From NCBI RefSeq assembly GCF_022014495.1, contig NZ_JAKLSQ010000014.1, positions 1 to 64,000 on the forward strand: DNA of 64,000 nucleotides, in the 5' to 3' direction. The position numbers were made by a program, and so were the translations under genes. Positions 26,824 through 37,400 of this stretch are shown one piece after another. The notes beneath the pieces are model-generated. The model had not been told where the DNA came from and made no database searches. It saw only the letters and a list, made by a program, of their open reading frames with translations. This DNA comes from Sandaracinobacteroides sayramensis (GTDB taxonomy: Bacteria > Pseudomonadota > Alphaproteobacteria > Sphingomonadales > Sphingomonadaceae). The first letter of the stretch is position 1, and each line of letters starts with the position of its first letter.

Positions 26824-27668
26824 GCCAATGCCTCCCATCCGGCGGAAACCCACTCCACCGGCGTGCGCGTCGCCGCCCAAAGCGCGACGAGGCAGGCGAC
26901 CGGCACCAGCCCGTCCACCCGGTCCATGATTCCGCCATGGCCGGGAAACAGCCGGCCGGAATCCTTCACCCCCGCCCGCCGCTTCAGCCAGCTTTCGAAG
27001 AAATCGCCCGCCTGCGCGACGACGGCCAGCGCCGCCCCCAGCAGCAGCATCGCCAGCGCCCCCTGCGGCCAGTTCCGCCAGACGGCGAAGCCCAGCGAGA
27101 ACAGCGCCGCGCCCGTCATGCCGCCGATCAGCCCGGCCCAGGTCTTGTTGGGGCTGACCGCCGGCCAGATCTTCGGCCCGCCGATGGCGCGGCCGGCGAA
27201 ATAGGCGAATATGTCCGTCGCCCACACCAGCCCCATGGTCCACATCACCAGCGCGAAACCGTCCGGCTGGCCGCGCAGCCAGATAAGGGCGATCGCCGGC
27301 AGCCCGGCATAGAGGAGCCCGGTGGAAATCCAGCGCCGCGCCGCCGCCTTCGCCAGCAGCGAAAGCGCCAGGAACAGGATCGCCGACGAGAGCAGCAGCA
27401 CCAGCGCCAGCTGCGGCTGGTTCCGATCGGCCAGCAGCGCGACCGCCGCCAGCGCCAGCCCGCCGCCGATCCGCCAGCCCTGCGCGATGCGGTGCATGGC
27501 GCACCATTCCCACAGGATCAGGATGACGCCGGCGGCGATCATCAGCGAGAAGGCCGGGCCGCCCACCCAGATGTCGGCAATGGCGATGACCGCCAGGAAC
27601 AGCCCCACCACCACCCGGGGGCCAAGCCCCGATCCGGCGCCGGCGGCCTTCGGCTCAGCGGCCGCCAT
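26820..27668 (-). CDS. cdsA: Phosphatidate cytidylyltransferase
   Basis: A 282-residue integral membrane enzyme with about seven to eight helices that makes CDP-diacylglycerol for phospholipid synthesis. The C-terminal family signature is present: KRRAGVKDSGRLFPGHGGI then MDRVDG. SPNKTWAGLIGG precedes it. ATG 27668 ([10 protein letters not shown]) overlaps uppS by 14 bp; an earlier in-frame Met lies in non-family Arg-rich text and is rejected. Confidence 0.92.
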   Translation of the reverse strand: MAAAEPKAAGAGSGLGPRVVVGLFLAVIAIADIWVGGPAFSLMIAAGVILILWEWCAMHRIAQGWRIGGGLALAAVALLADRNQPQLALVLLLSSAILFLALSLLAKAAARRWISTGLLYAGLPAIALIWLRGQPDGFALVMWTMGLVWATDIFAYFAGRAIGGPKIWPAVSPNKTWAGLIGGMTGAALFSLGFAVWRNWPQGALAMLLLGAALAVVAQAGDFFESWLKRRAGVKDSGRLFPGHGGIMDRVDGLVPVACLVALWAATRTPVEWVSAGWEALA

Positions 27669-28428
27669 AGCGCCGCTCCCGGCCGGCGAAAGCCTCCGCC
27701 GCCTCGCGCAGCGTCGCCTCGCTGAAATCCGGCCAGAGCACGGGGGTGAACCACATCTCGGCATAGGCGGCCTGCCACAGCAGGAAGTTGGAAAGCCGCT
27801 GCTCGCCCGAGGTGCGGATGATGAGGTCGACCGGCTGCAGGTCCGCCGTATCGAGGCTGTTTTCGATCATCTGCGGCGAGATATCGGCCGGCGCGATCTC
27901 GCCCGCCGCGGCGCGCCCGGCGATCGCCTGCACCGCGCGCGTCAGCTCGTCCTGCCCGCCATAGTTCAGCGCCACCACCAGCCGGAAACGCTCGTTCGCG
28001 GCCGTCGAGCGCACGGCGGCTTCCAGCCGCTCCACCACGTCGGGCTTCAGCGAGCGCCAGTCGCCGATCAGGCTCAGCCGCGCGCCATTGGCGTGCAGTT
28101 CGTCCAGTTCCGCCAGCAGATGGTGGCGCAGCAGGCTCATCAGGTCCGAGACTTCCTCCGCCGGCCGCCGCCAGTTCTCGCTGGAGAAGGCGTAGAGCGT
28201 CAGCGTCTCGATCCCCAGGCGTGGCGCGGCGCGGACGATGCGGCGCACCGCCTCCACCCCGGCGCGATGCCCCGCCAGGCGCGGCAGGTGCCGGGCCTTC
28301 GCCCAGCGGCCGTTGCCGTCCATGATGATGGCGACATGGCGCGGCCCGCCGGACACCGCCGGCAGCTCGCCATCCGGGCAGGCCCCCTCAGCCTCCGCGG
28401 CCGGGCGCACGGAACCGAACCACTTCAC
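27655..28428 (-). CDS. uppS: Undecaprenyl diphosphate synthase (cis-prenyltransferase)
   Basis: A 257-residue enzyme. The catalytic Asp is in [14 protein letters not shown], followed by [13 protein letters not shown]; the C-terminal [19 protein letters not shown] and Y-A-E-M-W-F complete the family signature. It builds C55-PP, the carrier lipid for peptidoglycan precursors. GTG 28428 is taken as the start because it makes a GTGA overlap with the frr stop; this gives about 34 residues before the conserved block. Confidence 0.92.
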   Translation of the reverse strand: MKWFGSVRPAAEAEGACPDGELPAVSGGPRHVAIIMDGNGRWAKARHLPRLAGHRAGVEAVRRIVRAAPRLGIETLTLYAFSSENWRRPAEEVSDLMSLLRHHLLAELDELHANGARLSLIGDWRSLKPDVVERLEAAVRSTAANERFRLVVALNYGGQDELTRAVQAIAGRAAAGEIAPADISPQMIENSLDTADLQPVDLIIRTSGEQRLSNFLLWQAAYAEMWFTPVLWPDFSEATLREAAEAFAGRERRYGGR

Positions 28429-28994
28429 TTGCCAAGGATTTCCTTCTCCTTGGCGCTGGCGGCCGCGTCCAGATCGGCGATCGCCTTGTCGGTCAGCTTC
28501 TGCACATCGGCTTCCAGCTTCTTCTGCTCGTCCTGGCTGATCTGGCCCTTCTTCTCGGCCGCCTTCAGCGCGTCGTTGCCGTCGCGCCGCACGTTGCGCA
28601 CGGCCACCCGCGCCTTCTCGGCATATTGGGTGGCGAGCTTCGCCAGTTCCTTGCGCCGCTCCTCCGTCAGGTCGGGGATGGGCAGGCGCAGCGTCTGGCC
28701 TTCGGAAATCGGGTTGAGGCCAAGGCCGGCCGAGCGAATCGCCTTTTCCACCGGCTGCACGTTGGAACGGTCCCACACCTGCACGGACAGCATGCGCGGC
28801 TCCGGCGCCGTCACCGTCGCCAGCTGGTTGAGCGGCATGTTCGAGCCATAGACCTCGACCACCACGGGGTCGAGCAGCGTCGTCGAGGCGCGGCCGGTGC
28901 GAAGGCCGCCGAGATCGTTCTTCAGCGTCTCCACCGCGCCCTTCATGCGGCGCTCCAGATCGGCCTTGGTGGCGTTTGCGTCGAAGTCTGCCAT
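28425..28994 (-). CDS. frr: Ribosome recycling factor
   Basis: A 189-residue protein with the standard [20 protein letters not shown] opening and the C-terminal helical [18 protein letters not shown]. With EF-G it splits post-termination ribosomes. ATG 28994 is preceded by GAGGGAT. Gene order pyrH-frr-uppS is conserved across Proteobacteria. Last codons overlap uppS. Confidence 0.95.
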   Translation of the reverse strand: MADFDANATKADLERRMKGAVETLKNDLGGLRTGRASTTLLDPVVVEVYGSNMPLNQLATVTAPEPRMLSVQVWDRSNVQPVEKAIRSAGLGLNPISEGQTLRLPIPDLTEERRKELAKLATQYAEKARVAVRNVRRDGNDALKAAEKKGQISQDEQKKLEADVQKLTDKAIADLDAAASAKEKEILGK

Positions 28995-29039
28995 GTCTTT
29001 ATCCCTCGAAACCATCAGTGGGCCGGTTCCACCGGCCAT

Positions 29040-29762
29040 TCAAGCCTTTCCGCCGACCACCGTCGACACGCCGTCGCCGGCCAGCACCTGCGCCAGATTG
29101 CCTTCCTCGCGGATGTTGAACACCACGATCGGAATGCGGTTGTCGCGGCACAGCGCGATCGCCGCCGCGTCCATCACCTTCAGATTGTCCGCCAGCACCT
29201 GGTTGAAGCCGATGCTGTCGTAGCGCTTCGCCGAAGGGTTGGTCTTCGGGTCGCTGTCGTAGACGCCGTCCACCGACGTGCCCTTGAACAGCGCGTCGCA
29301 CTTCATTTCCGCCGCCCGCAGCGCCGCGCCGCTGTCGGTGGTGAAATAGGGGCTGCCGGTTCCGGCGGCGAAGATCACCACCCGGCCCTTCTCCAGATGC
29401 CGCTCGGCCCGGCGGCGGATATAGGGCTCGCAGACGGCCGCCATCGGAATGGCCGACATCACCCGCGTCTCCACGCCAAGCTGCTCCAGCGCGTCCTGCA
29501 TGGCGAGCGCGTTCATCACGGTGGCCAGCATGCCCATATAGTCGGCGGTCGCCCGGTCCATGCCCTTGGCGGCTCCGGCCATGCCGCGGAAGATGTTGCC
29601 GCCGCCGATCACCAGGCAGAGCTCCAGGCCCGCGTCCTTCGCCGCCTTCACCTCGCCCGCCACGCGGGCGACGGTTCCGGGGTCGATTCCGAAGGCCTGG
29701 TCGCCCATCGCCGCCTCGCCCGACAGCTTCAACAGGATGCGCTTGAAGGCGGGGCGGGACAT
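29040..29762 (-). CDS. pyrH: Uridylate (UMP) kinase
   Basis: A 240-residue hexameric UMP kinase of the amino-acid-kinase fold. [16 protein letters not shown] begins the phosphate-binding site, [18 protein letters not shown] the UMP/GTP region, and [16 protein letters not shown] the UMP contact. Makes UDP in pyrimidine synthesis. ATG 29762 is chosen because the family begins just before [10 protein letters not shown]. 45 bp separate it from frr. Confidence 0.95.
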   Translation of the reverse strand: MSRPAFKRILLKLSGEAAMGDQAFGIDPGTVARVAGEVKAAKDAGLELCLVIGGGNIFRGMAGAAKGMDRATADYMGMLATVMNALAMQDALEQLGVETRVMSAIPMAAVCEPYIRRRAERHLEKGRVVIFAAGTGSPYFTTDSGAALRAAEMKCDALFKGTSVDGVYDSDPKTNPSAKRYDSIGFNQVLADNLKVMDAAAIALCRDNRIPIVVFNIREEGNLAQVLAGDGVSTVVGGKA

Positions 29763-29885
29763 GGGGGAAGCCTTTGGAAGTGAAATGATCCTCAAGTCGG
29801 GGCTTAGCCGCCCCGGCCCCGCGCCTCAAGCCCGGAGCGTGTTCGGCCGGCGGCGCCGGGGCGAACCCGAGCGCGCCGGCCCGGA

Positions 29886-30815
29886 TCAGGCCGTGCCGGC
29901 CACCGCCGCCACTTCGGCCGCGAAGTCGGTTTCGGCCTTCTCGATGCCTTCGCCCAGCTGGAAGCGGATGAACTTCGCCACCAGGATATTGCCCGACAGG
30001 CGCTTGGCTTCCGAACCGACGAAGTCCGCCACCTTCGACTTGCCGTCGATCACGAACACCTGGGAGAGAAGCGCCTGCTCGCCGGCGAACTTCTTCACCG
30101 CGCCGTCCACCATCCGCTCGATGATGTCGGCCGGCTTGCCCGAGGAAGCGGCCTTCTCGGCGGCGACGGCGCGCTCGCGCTCCAGCAGCGCCGGGTCGAT
30201 ATGCTCGATCGAAAGCGCCAGCGGGTTGGCGGCCGCCACATGCATGGCGATCTGCTTGCCGATGGCCAGCAGCGCCTCCTTGTCGGCGATGTCGCTGTCG
30301 ATCGCCACCAGCACGCCGATCTTGCCGAGGTTCGGCGCGGCGGCGTTGTGGATGTAGGAGGCGACGACTCCAGTCGCTTCCAGCACTTCGGCGCGGCGCA
30401 GCACCTGTTGCTCGCCGATGGTGGCGATGTTGTGCGTCAGCACGTCCTGCACAGTGCCGCCGCCGGCCGGATAGTCGGCCGCCAGCAGATCTTCCACCTT
30501 CTCGCCCTTTTCCAGCGCCACTTTCGCGATTTCCTTCACGAAATCCTGGAACTGCGCGTTCTTGGCGACGAAATCGGTCTCGGCGTTCACTTCCACGACC
30601 GCGCCGCGGTTGCCGGAAACGGCGACGCCCACCAGCCCCTCGGCGGCGGTGCGGCCGGCCTTCTTGGCGGCAGAAGCGAGGCCCTTGGCGCGCAGCCAGT
30701 CGATCGCCTTCTCGATTTCGCCTTCGACTTCGACGAGCGCTTTCTTCGCGTCCATCATGCCCGCGCCGGTCAGGTCGCGGAGTTCCTTGACGAGGGCGGC
30801 GGTGATGTTGGCCAT
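29886..30815 (-). CDS. tsf: Elongation factor Ts
   Basis: A 309-residue nucleotide exchange factor for EF-Tu. The N-terminal UBA-like part ([21 protein letters not shown]) is followed by the [14 protein letters not shown] core segment that contacts EF-Tu. AGAGGAG precedes ATG 30815. It follows rpsB after 140 bp that contain a strong leader hairpin. Confidence 0.95.
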   Translation of the reverse strand: MANITAALVKELRDLTGAGMMDAKKALVEVEGEIEKAIDWLRAKGLASAAKKAGRTAAEGLVGVAVSGNRGAVVEVNAETDFVAKNAQFQDFVKEIAKVALEKGEKVEDLLAADYPAGGGTVQDVLTHNIATIGEQQVLRRAEVLEATGVVASYIHNAAAPNLGKIGVLVAIDSDIADKEALLAIGKQIAMHVAAANPLALSIEHIDPALLERERAVAAEKAASSGKPADIIERMVDGAVKKFAGEQALLSQVFVIDGKSKVADFVGSEAKRLSGNILVAKFIRFQLGEGIEKAETDFAAEVAAVAGTA

Positions 30816-30841
30816 GGCTTGGCTCCTCTTGTGCAGGTGAA

Positions 30842-30866
30842 GGGACTGCACCGCTCGTGCAGCCCC
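30842..30866 (-). promoter_or_regulatory. Leader hairpin between rpsB and tsf
   Basis: On the minus strand GGGGCTGCAC-GAGCG-GTGCAGTCCC forms a ten-pair stem (one G-T) ending about 26 bases before the tsf start codon. A second, weaker stem (AAAGGCG/CGCCTTT) lies at 30909-30935, followed by TTTT. This spacer could set the rpsB:tsf ratio by processing, pausing or attenuation. Only the dyads are seen. Confidence 0.4.
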
Positions 30867-30955
30867 TTCGGGTCAGGTTGATGACAAGCCGGGCGGCCTG
30901 TCAGGGCAAAAGGCGTTTTTGCCTCTGGCGCCTTTCATGCCGGGCGCCAGTCGTC

Positions 30956-31711
30956 TCAGGCGGTCAGCGCCGGATCGGCTTCCGGCTCGGCCTGGGCGCC
31001 GATGTCCACGCCCATGTCGGCCATGCGGCCCTGCTTGCCGGCCAGAACCGCGTCCGCCACGGCGTTGCAGTAAAGCTGGATGGCGCGGCTGGCGTCGTCG
31101 TTGCCGGGCACCGGGAAGGCGATGTTCGCCGGATCGGTGTTGCTGTCGAGGATGGCGATCACCGGGATGCCCAGCACATTGGCTTCCTTGATGGCCAGCT
31201 CTTCCTTGTTCACGTCCACCACGAACATCAGGTCGGGCAGGCCGTTCATGTCGCGGATGCCGCCCAGCGAGGCTTCGAACTTGTCGCGCTCGCGGGTCAT
31301 CTTCAGCACTTCCTTCTTGGTGAAGCCGTGCGTGTCGCCCGAAAGCTGCTCTTCCAGCGTCTTGTAGCGCTTGATCGAGGCGGAGATGGTCTTCCAGTTG
31401 GTCAGCATGCCGCCGAGCCAGCGGTGGTTGACATAATATTGGTTGCAGCGCCGCGCGCCTTCGGCGATCGGCTCCTGCGCCTGGCGCTTGGTGCCCACGA
31501 ACAGCACCTTGCCGCCGGCGGCCGAGGTGGCGCGCACGAAGTCGAGGGCGCGCGCGAACAGCGGCACCGTTTGCGACAGGTCGAGGATGTGGATTCCGTT
31601 GCGCTCGCCGAAGATGTAGGGCTTCATCTTCGGGTTCCAGCGGTGGGTCTGGTGGCCGAAATGCGCGCCCGCTTCCAGCAGCGCCTGCATCGACACGTCG
31701 GATGCCGTCAT
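30956..31711 (-). CDS. rpsB: 30S ribosomal protein S2
   Basis: A 251-residue protein with the typical [19 protein letters not shown] opening and [20 protein letters not shown] core. The C-terminal acidic/Ala tail ([12 protein letters not shown]) is an alphaproteobacterial style extension. ATG 31711 follows TTAGGAGAC. First gene of the long minus-strand run that continues to fabZ; its own promoter can be read upstream. Confidence 0.96.
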   Translation of the reverse strand: MTASDVSMQALLEAGAHFGHQTHRWNPKMKPYIFGERNGIHILDLSQTVPLFARALDFVRATSAAGGKVLFVGTKRQAQEPIAEGARRCNQYYVNHRWLGGMLTNWKTISASIKRYKTLEEQLSGDTHGFTKKEVLKMTRERDKFEASLGGIRDMNGLPDLMFVVDVNKEELAIKEANVLGIPVIAILDSNTDPANIAFPVPGNDDASRAIQLYCNAVADAVLAGKQGRMADMGVDIGAQAEPEADPALTA

Positions 31712-31805
31712 GAATAGTCTCCTAACCGGTTGGTTCCGCCGCGAAGGTAAGCCCGACTGCGGCCGGGCACCGGAAGGTTTCCCCTCGCGTGTGGGATGGG
31801 CGGCG

Positions 31806-31834
31806 CACCTAGTGGCGATAGCCGCCGGAGTCAA
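31806..31834 (-). promoter_or_regulatory. Probable sigma-70 promoter for rpsB-tsf
   Basis: On the minus strand TTGACT (31834-31829), a 17-bp spacer and TAGGTG (31811-31806). The expected start near 31799 would leave an 88-base leader before rpsB. The -35 box is nearly consensus; the -10 is weak, as in many GC-rich Alphaproteobacteria. Confidence 0.5.
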
Positions 31835-31878
31835 GTTCTGAGCCTTGCCGGACAGCGCGCCCGTGCGCCACACACTCC

Positions 31879-31917
31879 GTCACCCCGGGCTTGACTCGGG
31901 GTCAAGCCCGGGGTGAC
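31879..31917. repeat. Family-1 hairpin repeat, compact copy
   Basis: A 39-bp element with both ends intact (GTCACCCCGGGC...GCCCGGGGTGAC) but the loop reduced to a few bases. It lies in the gap between the divergent rpsB and Nramp-related genes, just upstream of a TTG that could be read as an upstream start of the transporter. Confidence 0.8.
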
Positions 31918-31985
31918 GGGAATTGGGGAAACCGCCCGCCGCCGCTCCGCTTGCGCCCGGCCAGCGCTTGCCGCAGAAACGCCGG

Positions 31986-33254
31986 GTGAAGCTCTCCCAC
32001 CGCCTGCGCCTGTCCGCCCGGCTGAAGCAGCTCGGCCCCGGCCTCGTCACCGGCGCGGCCGACGACGACCCTTCCGGCATCGCCACCTATTCGCAGGCCG
32101 GCGCCCGCTTCGGCTTCTCGCTGCTCTGGACGATGCTGCTCACCTACCCGCTGATGTGCGCGGTGCAGCTCGTCTCCGCCCATATCGGCCGCGTCTCGGG
32201 CAAGGGGCTGGCCAGCAACATGGCGGCGGTCATCCCGAAGCCGCTCGTCCTTGCGCTGGTGCTGCTGCTGTTCGTCGCCAACACCATCAACATCGCCGCC
32301 GACCTCGCGATGATGGGCGACGTCGCCCGCCTCGTCACCGGGCTCCCCGCCCACTGGATGACGATCGCCTTCGCCCTCTTCTCGCTCGGCCTGCAGCTTT
32401 TCGTGCCCTATCCGCGCTACGCCAGCTTCCTGAAATGGCTGACGCTCAGCCTCTTCGCCTATTTCGGCGTGCTGCTGCTGGTGAAGCTGGACTGGTCCCA
32501 GGTCGCCGCCGGCCTCTTCGTGCCGCATGTGCCGGGGAAGGAGGCGCTCATCATGATCGTCGCCATCTTCGGCACCACCATCAGCCCCTATCTCTTCTTC
32601 TGGCAAAGCGCGCAGGAGGTGGAGGAAATGCACCGCCACCAGGAAAAGCCGCTGACCGAGGACGGCGCACCGGCAAAGGCCGAATTCCGCCGCATCGGCT
32701 TCGACACCATGGCCGGCATGGCCATTTCCAACCTCGTCGCCATCGCCATCATCATCGCCACCGCCGCCACCATCCACAGCCACGGCGGCGGCGACATCCA
32801 GACGGCGGCCGACGCCGCCAACGCCCTGAAGCCGATCGCCGGCAACTACGCCTTCGCGCTGTTCGCGCTGGGGATCATCGGCACCGGCCTGCTGGCGGTG
32901 CCGGTGCTGGCCGGCTCCGCCGCCTATGCCATCGGCGAATCGCAGGGCTGGAAATCCGGGCTGGACAACAAGCCATGGGAAGCGATCGGCTTTTATGGCG
33001 TCATCGTCGCGGCGACACTTCTGGGCGTCGCCATCCAATGGTCCGACATCGATCCGATCAAGGCCCTGTTCTGGAGCGCGGTCGTCAACGGCGTCGTCGC
33101 GGTGCCGATCATGGCGGCGATGATGTTCGTCGCCAGCCGCGCGGCGATCATGGGCGATCTGCCGATTTCCCGCCGCCTCGCCTTCTGGGGCTGGCTGGCG
33201 ACGGCGGTCATGGCCGCCGCCGTCGTCGCCATGGCGCTATCGGGCGGCTTTTGA
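31986..33254 (+). CDS. Nramp-related divalent-metal transporter-like membrane protein
   Basis: About 422 residues with roughly eleven transmembrane helices. The first helix has ADDDPSGIATYSQAGARFG, aligning with the Nramp DPGN region, and helix 6 has GTTISPYLFFWQSAQE in place of the Nramp A-x-x-M-P-H region. The canonical metal-binding Asn and Met are therefore replaced, as in distant Nramp-related clades, and substrate is uncertain. Start is uncertain: GTG 31986 (VKLSHRLRL) or TTG 31923; neither has a good ribosome-binding site. The 3' end overlaps the convergent lysoplasmalogenase-like gene by 18 bp. Confidence 0.82.
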   Translation: MKLSHRLRLSARLKQLGPGLVTGAADDDPSGIATYSQAGARFGFSLLWTMLLTYPLMCAVQLVSAHIGRVSGKGLASNMAAVIPKPLVLALVLLLFVANTINIAADLAMMGDVARLVTGLPAHWMTIAFALFSLGLQLFVPYPRYASFLKWLTLSLFAYFGVLLLVKLDWSQVAAGLFVPHVPGKEALIMIVAIFGTTISPYLFFWQSAQEVEEMHRHQEKPLTEDGAPAKAEFRRIGFDTMAGMAISNLVAIAIIIATAATIHSHGGGDIQTAADAANALKPIAGNYAFALFALGIIGTGLLAVPVLAGSAAYAIGESQGWKSGLDNKPWEAIGFYGVIVAATLLGVAIQWSDIDPIKALFWSAVVNGVVAVPIMAAMMFVASRAAIMGDLPISRRLAFWGWLATAVMAAAVVAMALSGGF

Positions 33255-33869
33255 GCGCAAGCCGCTGGCAACGCCCCAGGCGATCAGCGCCTGCCCGGCG
33301 AAATAGCTGCCCCAGATGGCGAAATCCGCCCAGCGCGCGCCCGACAGGCTGTCCATCCGCGCGAAGATGAGAAGGTCGGACAGCAGGAACAAAAGCGCCC
33401 CCACCCCCGCCAGCGCGAAGCGCGACATCAGCGCGGCCGCCGCCATCAGCGCAAGGAACAGCGTGTAGACCGCCACCGAAGGCGCCCAGTCGGGGCTGGC
33501 CAGATGATAGGCGGCCGCCACGCCGCCGCCGACCAGCGCCGCCGCCAGCGCCAGATCCTTCGCCCCCAGCCCCGGCCGCCGGTTGCGGGCGTAAAGGGCG
33601 ATCGCCACCACATGCCCCAGCGCGAAGACGGCGGCGCCAGCGACGAAGATCACCTCCAGCAGCATGTCGGCCGCCGCCCCCAGCGTCAGCACGGTCGCCA
33701 GCAGCGCGTGATCGACGCTGCGCCCCTGCCGGCTGGCCCAGGTGGCGAGCAGGCCGACGCCCGCCCCCTTCCAGGCGATGGCGGCCGCGTCGGGCAACGC
33801 CAGCCCCCAGCTCGCCATATAGCTGATGCCCGCCACCAGAGCGGCGGCGAGGAGCAGAGGCGACTTCAA
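33237..33869 (-). CDS. YhhN/TMEM86 family membrane protein (lysoplasmalogenase-like)
   Basis: A 210-residue protein with about eight hydrophobic helices. Family landmarks are GAAADMLLE, FALGHVVAIALY and LLFLLSDLLIFAR, with conserved Asp and His residues. Animal and some bacterial members hydrolyse the vinyl-ether bond of lysoplasmalogens; the role in this organism is not known. ATG 33869 overlaps the DUF1993 stop (ATGA), so the two are coupled. Confidence 0.8.
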   Translation of the reverse strand: MKSPLLLAAALVAGISYMASWGLALPDAAAIAWKGAGVGLLATWASRQGRSVDHALLATVLTLGAAADMLLEVIFVAGAAVFALGHVVAIALYARNRRPGLGAKDLALAAALVGGGVAAAYHLASPDWAPSVAVYTLFLALMAAAALMSRFALAGVGALLFLLSDLLIFARMDSLSGARWADFAIWGSYFAGQALIAWGVASGLRSKAAR

Positions 33870-34387
33870 ATCTTCACGCGAAGCTGGCCGAGGAAGTCGC
33901 GCTTGCCCAGCGGCACCCCCTTGCTGCGCAGCAGATCATAGGCGGTCGCCGCGTGGAAGAAGAAGTTCGGCTGCGAGAAGGACAGCAGGAAATTCTCCGC
34001 CACGAAGGGGATTTTCATGCCCCTCAAGTCGAAGGCCACATCCTTGCCCATGAAACCTTCCATCTCCTCGGGCTCGACCGCCGCAAGCCCGGCATCCGCG
34101 CGGCCCAGGAGGTCCTTCATCGCCGCCAGCGTCCCGGGCATTTCCCCACCCGTCGCGTCGAACAGGCCGGCCCGCACGCCCTCGATCGCGCCCAGGCTGT
34201 GGTGCGCCACCGAGCGGATCTGGAAGGAAAAGGGCAGCATCGTGTCGTGCAGCGTGGCGCCGACGATCGCGGCCTCGGCCGTCCCCGTCTCGGCGCACCA
34301 GCGTTCGGCCTTGCCGATCAGGCCATTGACCGCCCCCAGCGTCTGGCGGACGGTCGGCACAAAGGCGTCGTGCAGCGAAATCGGCAT
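33866..34387 (-). CDS. DUF1993 family protein
   Basis: A 173-residue soluble protein, mostly helical, with the family-like opening SLHDAFVPTVRQTLGAVNGLI and the C-terminal NFFFHAATAYDLLRSKGVPLGKRDFLG. DUF1993 proteins are thought to adopt a DinB-like four-helix fold; function unknown. It is the first gene of a two-gene unit with the YhhN-like protein, 58 bp downstream of dnaE on the same strand. Confidence 0.85.
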   Translation of the reverse strand: MPISLHDAFVPTVRQTLGAVNGLIGKAERWCAETGTAEAAIVGATLHDTMLPFSFQIRSVAHHSLGAIEGVRAGLFDATGGEMPGTLAAMKDLLGRADAGLAAVEPEEMEGFMGKDVAFDLRGMKIPFVAENFLLSFSQPNFFFHAATAYDLLRSKGVPLGKRDFLGQLRVKI

Positions 34388-34445
34388 ATCTTCTCCCCGG
34401 TTGGTTTTTCACACCTTAAGCCGCCCACCCCGGGCGGCAACCCCA

Positions 34446-37400
34446 TCAAGCCACCAGCCTCAGCGGCTGCGTCATCGCCGAAATCTCGGCGCCCGCGACC
34501 ATGTCCAGCGCCCCGATCTCCACCTCGGCGCCGGCCGGCAGCAGGAAGTCGGCCCCCAGCCGCACCACCGCCTCGCCGCCGGCCGCCAGCGGCACCGTCG
34601 CCTCCACCACCGAGCGGCCGCCGCGCGGCAGCCAGGCGGAAAGCTCCGCCAGCGCCATCGTCGTCGCCCCCGGCCGGAATCGCACCGACAACAGCGCCCG
34701 GGTCGAGCGCACCAGTTCCTGCAACGGCCGCGCGCTCTGGATGGCGAGGCGCGGCGCCTCGTCCCCCTCGCGCCATTGCAGCTCCACGTCCATCAGCAGC
34801 GTCTCGCCCGCCGCCACCGAAGCTTCCACCTGCGCCTGCGCCTCGGCGTTGAAGCAGCTCGCCCCCCATTTGCCGGACTGGTCGGTCAGGTCCGCCAGCA
34901 TATAGCGCCGGTCCGGCCCCTTGCCCTGCGGCACCCGCCAGCGGAAATCCTCCACCAGCCCCGCCATCTTCGCGGTGGTGCGGGTGCCGGCCGGCGCCCG
35001 GCGCGCCATCACTTCGGTCGCCGTCGCCACCGACATCGCCTTCAGCACCGGCGAATGCGCCTCCACCGGATGGCCGGAGAACCAGAAGCCGAAGGCGTCG
35101 CGCTCATGCGACAACCGCTCGCCCAGCGGCCAGGGCTTCGCGTCCGGAAGCGGCACCGATTCCGCCGCGCTGTCGCCGCCGAACAGCCCGCCCTGCCCGG
35201 TCACCCGCGCGTCGGCCGCCCGCGTCGCCGCGCCCATCAGCAGTTCGGCGGCAGCATGCACCCGCGCCCGGTCGACTCCGAAACAGTCGAAGGCCCCGGC
35301 CGCCGCCAGCGCTTCCATCTGCCGCCGGTTCAACGCCCGCGGGTCGATGCGGTTCACGAAATCGTCGAGCGAGCGGAACGGCCCATGGGCGTCGCGCTCC
35401 CTGACGATATCGTCCATCGCCCCCTCGCCCACGCCCTTCAGCGCGCCCAGCGCATAGCGCACGGCGATCCGGCCCTCATGATCCTCCAGAGTGAAATCCG
35501 CCCCGCTCGCATTGATGCACGGCCCCAGCAGCGGCACGTCCAGCCGGCGCATGTCGTCCACGAACACCGCCAGCTTGTCGGTCAGATGGATGTCGTAAGC
35601 CATGGAGCCGGCGTAGAAGGCGGCCGGATGGTGGTGCTTCAGCCAGGCCGTCTGCCAGGCGACCAGGGCGTAGGCGGCGGCGTGGCTCTTGTTGAAGCCA
35701 TAGCCGGCGAACTTGTCGACGAGGTTGAAGATGCTTTCGGCCTGCTTCGCGTCCACGCCATTGGCCTTGGCCCCATCCACGAAGCGGGCGCGCTGCGCGT
35801 CCATCTCCGCCTGGATCTTCTTCCCCATGGCGCGGCGCAGCAGGTCGGCCTCGCCCAGCGAATAGCCGGCCAGCACCTGCGCGATCTGCATCACCTGTTC
35901 CTGGTAGATGATGACGCCATAGGTCGGCTTCAGCGTCGGCTCCAGCATCGGGTGCAGGTAATCCGGCTCCTCCCGCCCCCATTTGCGGGCGGCGAAGCTC
36001 GGGATATTGTCCATCGGCCCCGGCCGGTAAAGCGCGCCCAGCGCGATGATATCCTCGAACAGCGTCGGCTTCACCAGCGCCAGCGCCCGACGCATGCCTT
36101 CGGATTCGAACTGGAACACCCCCACCGTGTCGCCGCGCGTCATCAGCGCATAGACGTCCTGATCGTCCCACGGCAGATGGTCGAGGTCGATCGCCGTCCC
36201 CCGCTCGGCCAGCAGCTTCTTCGCCCGCGCCAGCACCGAAAGCGTCTTCAGGCCCAGGAAGTCGAACTTCACCAGCCCCGCTTCCTCGGCCCATTTCAGG
36301 TCGAACTGCGTCACCGGGAAATCGGAACGCGGATCGCGATAGAGCGGCACCAGTTCGGACAGGGGCCGGTCGCCGATCACCACCCCGGCGGCATGGGTGG
36401 AGGAGTGGCGCGGCCGCCCTTCCAGCTGCAGCCCCACCTCGATCAGCTGCTTCACCTTCGGGTCCGCCTTCATCTCGGCGGTCAGTTCCGGCACGCCGTT
36501 CAGCGCCCGGTTCAGATCCCAGGGGTCGGCGGGGTTGGCGGGGATCAGGTTGGAAAGCCGGTTCACCTGCCCATAGGGCAATTGCATCACCCGCCCCACA
36601 TCCTTCACCACGGCGCGGGCCTTCAGCGTTCCGAAGGTGATGATCTGCGCCACCTGCTCGCGGCCGTATTTGCGCTGCACATAGCGGATCACTTCTTCCC
36701 GCCGGGTTTCGCAGAAGTCGATGTCGAAGTCGGGCATGGACTTGCGCTCGGGGTTCAGGAACCGCTCGAACAGCAGCCCCAGCGCCAGCGGGTCGAGATC
36801 GGTGATCCTCAGCGCCCAGGCCACCGCCGACCCCGCGCCCGAGCCCCGCCCCGGCCCCACCGGGATATCCTGCTCCTTCGACCATTGGATGAAGTCGGCA
36901 ACGATCAGGAAGTAACCGGAGAAACCCATCTGCCCGATGATTCCCAGTTCGAACGCCAGCCGATCCCAATAGGGCGCCTCGTCCGCCACCTGCATATCGT
37001 CCAGCCGCGCGCGCAGCCCGGCTTCCGCCAGCCTGTGCAACTCCGCCTTCTCGGCTTCCGCGTCCGGCACCAGCTTCGGCAGCACCGGATCGCGCTTCTT
37101 CAGCGCGAAGGCCGAACGCCGCGCCACATGCGCGGTCATCGCCAGCGCCTCGGGCAGGTCGTGGAACCGCTCGGCCATCTCCCGCTCGTCCGCCAGATAA
37201 TGGCGCGGGTTGGAGCGCCGCCGGTCCGCCGTCTCCAGATAGGCGCCTTCGGAAATGCACAGCATCACGTCGTGCGCGCTGTAGCCGTTCGGCTCCAGGA
37301 AGCGCGCCGGCGAGGTGCCGACGATCGGCAGCCCCGCGCCATGCGCCAGACGCAGCAGCGACAATTCGCTCGATTGCTCGACAGGGTCGCCGCTGCGGGA

